DNA from: DSAR01 sp034437315
Lineage (GTDB): Bacteria; Chloroflexota; Anaerolineae; B4-G1
Assembly (NCBI GenBank): GCA_034437315.1
Contig: DAOTUC010000265.1
Location: 1 to 7,597 of the forward strand
Length of the DNA: 7,597 nt
Reading direction: 5' to 3'
The notes under the pieces are model-generated. The model saw only the letters and a list, made by a program, of their open reading frames with translations. It was not told the DNA's origin and did not search any database. Within the stretch, counting starts at the first letter, position 1. Every line of letters starts with the position of its first letter. The position numbers were made by a program, and so were the translations under genes. Positions 7,318-7,597 of this stretch are shown here, in pieces.

Positions 7318-7597
7318 TGGTGTTCGAGAAAACCGACCTGGAAGCGATAGCGGAGGAGATCCGCCGCCGAAAAGAAGACGCCGGTCGCCTGGCGCTGGTC
7401 GAGTTCGACGGCGCCGAGTACACGGCCCTGCAGATCTGGGCGCGACGGATCGTCAGTGGGGCCAGGGGACATAAGCCTGCCCGGCTGGTATTTCTCGCCT
7501 TCACGATGGCCTTCGTCCGGCGGACCAAGTACGCTGACGACAACGCCTTTTGGCCCGATTTTGAAGCATGCCTGGGCCTGGAAACGATGGAGAAACG
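7317..7597 (+). CDS. 5' part of an unrecognised gene coupled to the helicase
   Basis: An ATG overlaps the helicase stop by one base (TGATG), and the frame stays open to the right edge for 93 codons, so the gene is cut by the window. A purine-rich AGGGGG (7307-7312) lies 4 bases before this ATG and 7 before a following GTG, which is an alternative start. The overlap suggests translational coupling and a product needed together with the helicase. The visible part is soluble and mostly helical: a charged N-terminus (EEIRRRKEDAGR), then ALQIWARRIVSGARG, a helix LVFLAFTMAFVRRTKYADD and a NAFWPDFEACLGLE stretch. I do not recognise the family from this fragment. By position it could be another Dpd component, but which one cannot be decided here. 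Confidence 0.65.
   Translation, partial: MVFEKTDLEAIAEEIRRRKEDAGRLALVEFDGAEYTALQIWARRIVSGARGHKPARLVFLAFTMAFVRRTKYADDNAFWPDFEACLGLETMEK

Noticed and set aside
1..7597. CRISPR array, tRNA or rRNA genes, insertion sequences and transposase genes
   Set aside because: I saw no regularly spaced repeats, no cloverleaf-like sequence, no terminal inverted repeats and no transposase motifs on either strand by reading; coding sequence fills nearly all of the window.

Overview
The window is 7597 bases of high-GC bacterial DNA, and every gene lies on the + strand. It reads as the inside of a DNA-modification/restriction (phage-defence type) locus of the Dpd, or 7-deazaguanine, kind. The base composition and protein style would suit a Chloroflexota-like environmental bacterium, but nothing in the window proves the taxon (there is no rRNA or housekeeping marker).

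Layout. (1) Bases 1-951 hold the 3' part of a DpdA-like transglycosylase gene. The frame is already open at base 1, so the true start lies upstream. The protein has the TGT-family catalytic aspartate region and a CxCxxC...H zinc site. (2) Bases 956-2815 hold a tight two-gene unit: a 137-residue protein with a possible winged-helix look, then a 478-residue protein whose middle is a coiled coil of about 210 residues. I recognise neither, and both are visibly less GC-rich than the genes on each side. (3) Bases 2816-2925 are a 110-base gap, the only real intergenic stretch. It holds two overlapping, mutually exclusive GC-rich hairpins and a clear ribosome binding site. (4) Bases 2926-7317 encode a 1463-residue superfamily 2 DEIH-box helicase with many zinc-binding cysteines and a C-terminal DUF1998/MZB-like domain, most like DpdJ. 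(5) From 7317 to the right edge runs the start of a further gene overlapping the helicase stop by one base (TGATG); its product is not recognised.

How the genes may work together. In known Dpd systems, DpdA (with DpdB) swaps guanine in DNA for preQ0. DpdC converts that base to an amido form, and the remaining Dpd proteins, including helicases such as DpdJ, are linked to restriction of unmodified DNA. Here the base-exchange enzyme and the large helicase share a strand and flank the unrecognised pair, so the pair may be an accessory or replacement module of this Dpd locus. That role is inferred from position only. dpdB, dpdC and the other dpd genes are not in the window and would be expected in the flanks.
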